Source: an uncultured Spirochaetaceae bacterium (GTDB lineage: Bacteria > Spirochaetota > Spirochaetia > SZUA-6 > Bin103). From it: a stretch of 5,167 bases of DNA. Numbering within the stretch: the stretch's first letter is position 1; the number at the start of each line of letters is the position of its first letter. Where the stretch lies: NCBI GenBank assembly GCA_913043885.1, contig CAJWOB010000211.1, positions 1-5,167 of the forward strand. Reading direction: 5' to 3'. Of the stretch, positions 5,052 through 5,167 are shown one piece after another. The position numbers were made by a program, and so were the translations under genes. Below the pieces are notes generated by a model. That model did no database searches and had not been told where the DNA came from. It was given only the letters and a program-made list of their open reading frames with translations.

Positions 5052-5167
5052 CGCAGCACATCCTGTAGACGGATTCTGTTGCGATAAAGGGAAGCCCACA
5101 TGGCCCCCTCAGACTGCGTCCATGACGGCGCATCCTGCCTCCGCTTCGCCCAGGCTTCGGGAATGTG
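5048..5167 (-). CDS. C-terminal end of an unknown protein upstream of the glycosyltransferase
   Basis: Reading leftward from the window end gives 39 residues and then TGA at 5050-5048. The tail runs HIPEAWAKRRQ to YRNRIRLQDVLR. The stop overlaps the glycosyltransferase ATG by the classic ATGA, indicating a translationally coupled operon. I do not recognise the family from this short basic tail. In such a place another glycosyltransferase, methyltransferase or polysaccharide-synthesis gene would be expected, but that is inference. The rest of the gene lies beyond the window. Confidence 0.5.
   Translation of the reverse strand, partial: HIPEAWAKRRQDAPSWTQSEGAMWASLYRNRIRLQDVLR

Noticed and set aside
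4932..5167. Plus-strand frame from 4807 read through to the window end
   Set aside because: The minus strand here has a recognisable GT2 motif, a ribosome binding site and an ATGA overlap, while the plus-strand reading has no family-like features and a changed composition.

Overview
The window is a GC-rich bacterial segment (roughly two-thirds G+C by eye) that is almost fully coding. It holds two divergently oriented gene groups and a disturbed right end. No tRNA, rRNA, CRISPR array, transposase or att-like repeat was seen. All proteins look soluble and cytoplasmic, with no signal peptides or membrane segments. Tandem mandelate-racemase-type enolase-superfamily genes next to tandem phytanoyl-CoA-dioxygenase-like (PhyH) genes suggest an uncultured marine, sponge-associated or soil lineage in which such families are expanded. 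SAR202 Chloroflexota, Poribacteria and Entotheonella-like bacteria are candidates. This taxonomic hint is inference; no marker gene is present.

Left part, minus strand (positions 2114 down to 1): a two-cupin-domain protein, a complete 400-residue mandelate racemase/muconate lactonizing enzyme (MR/MLE) superfamily protein, and the first 42 codons of what looks like a second MR/MLE protein. Gaps are 52 and 13 nt, which suggests one operon for handling a hydroxy- or sugar-acid-like substrate. The complete enolase-superfamily protein keeps the metal ligands and the KxK lysines. It lacks the Asp and His that form the second acid/base dyad in mandelate racemase.

Centre (2115-2205): a 91-bp divergent intergenic region. 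It holds a perfect 6-bp inverted repeat with a 3-nt loop, and a TANNNT hexamer 8 nt before the cupin start codon, where a leaderless promoter would sit.

Right part, plus strand (2206 to about 4911): a PhnP/RNase Z-like metallo-beta-lactamase-fold hydrolase, two tandemly duplicated PhyH-family Fe(II)/2-oxoglutarate dioxygenases (about 57% identical by hand count, reading frames overlapping by 10 nt), and the start of a further translationally coupled gene of unknown function.

Far right (about 4912-5167): within about 20 bp the content switches to minus-strand coding of lower GC. It carries the N-terminal 40 residues of a family-2 glycosyltransferase (GT2) and, overlapping it by ATGA, the tail of an upstream gene. 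The two opposing genes are each cut in mid-domain at the same place. This marks either an assembly chimera near a contig end or a real recombination breakpoint.

Functionally, the two main groups look like a divergent oxidation/acid-metabolism module: dioxygenases on one side, enolase-superfamily enzymes and a cupin on the other. The substrate cannot be read from the sequence.
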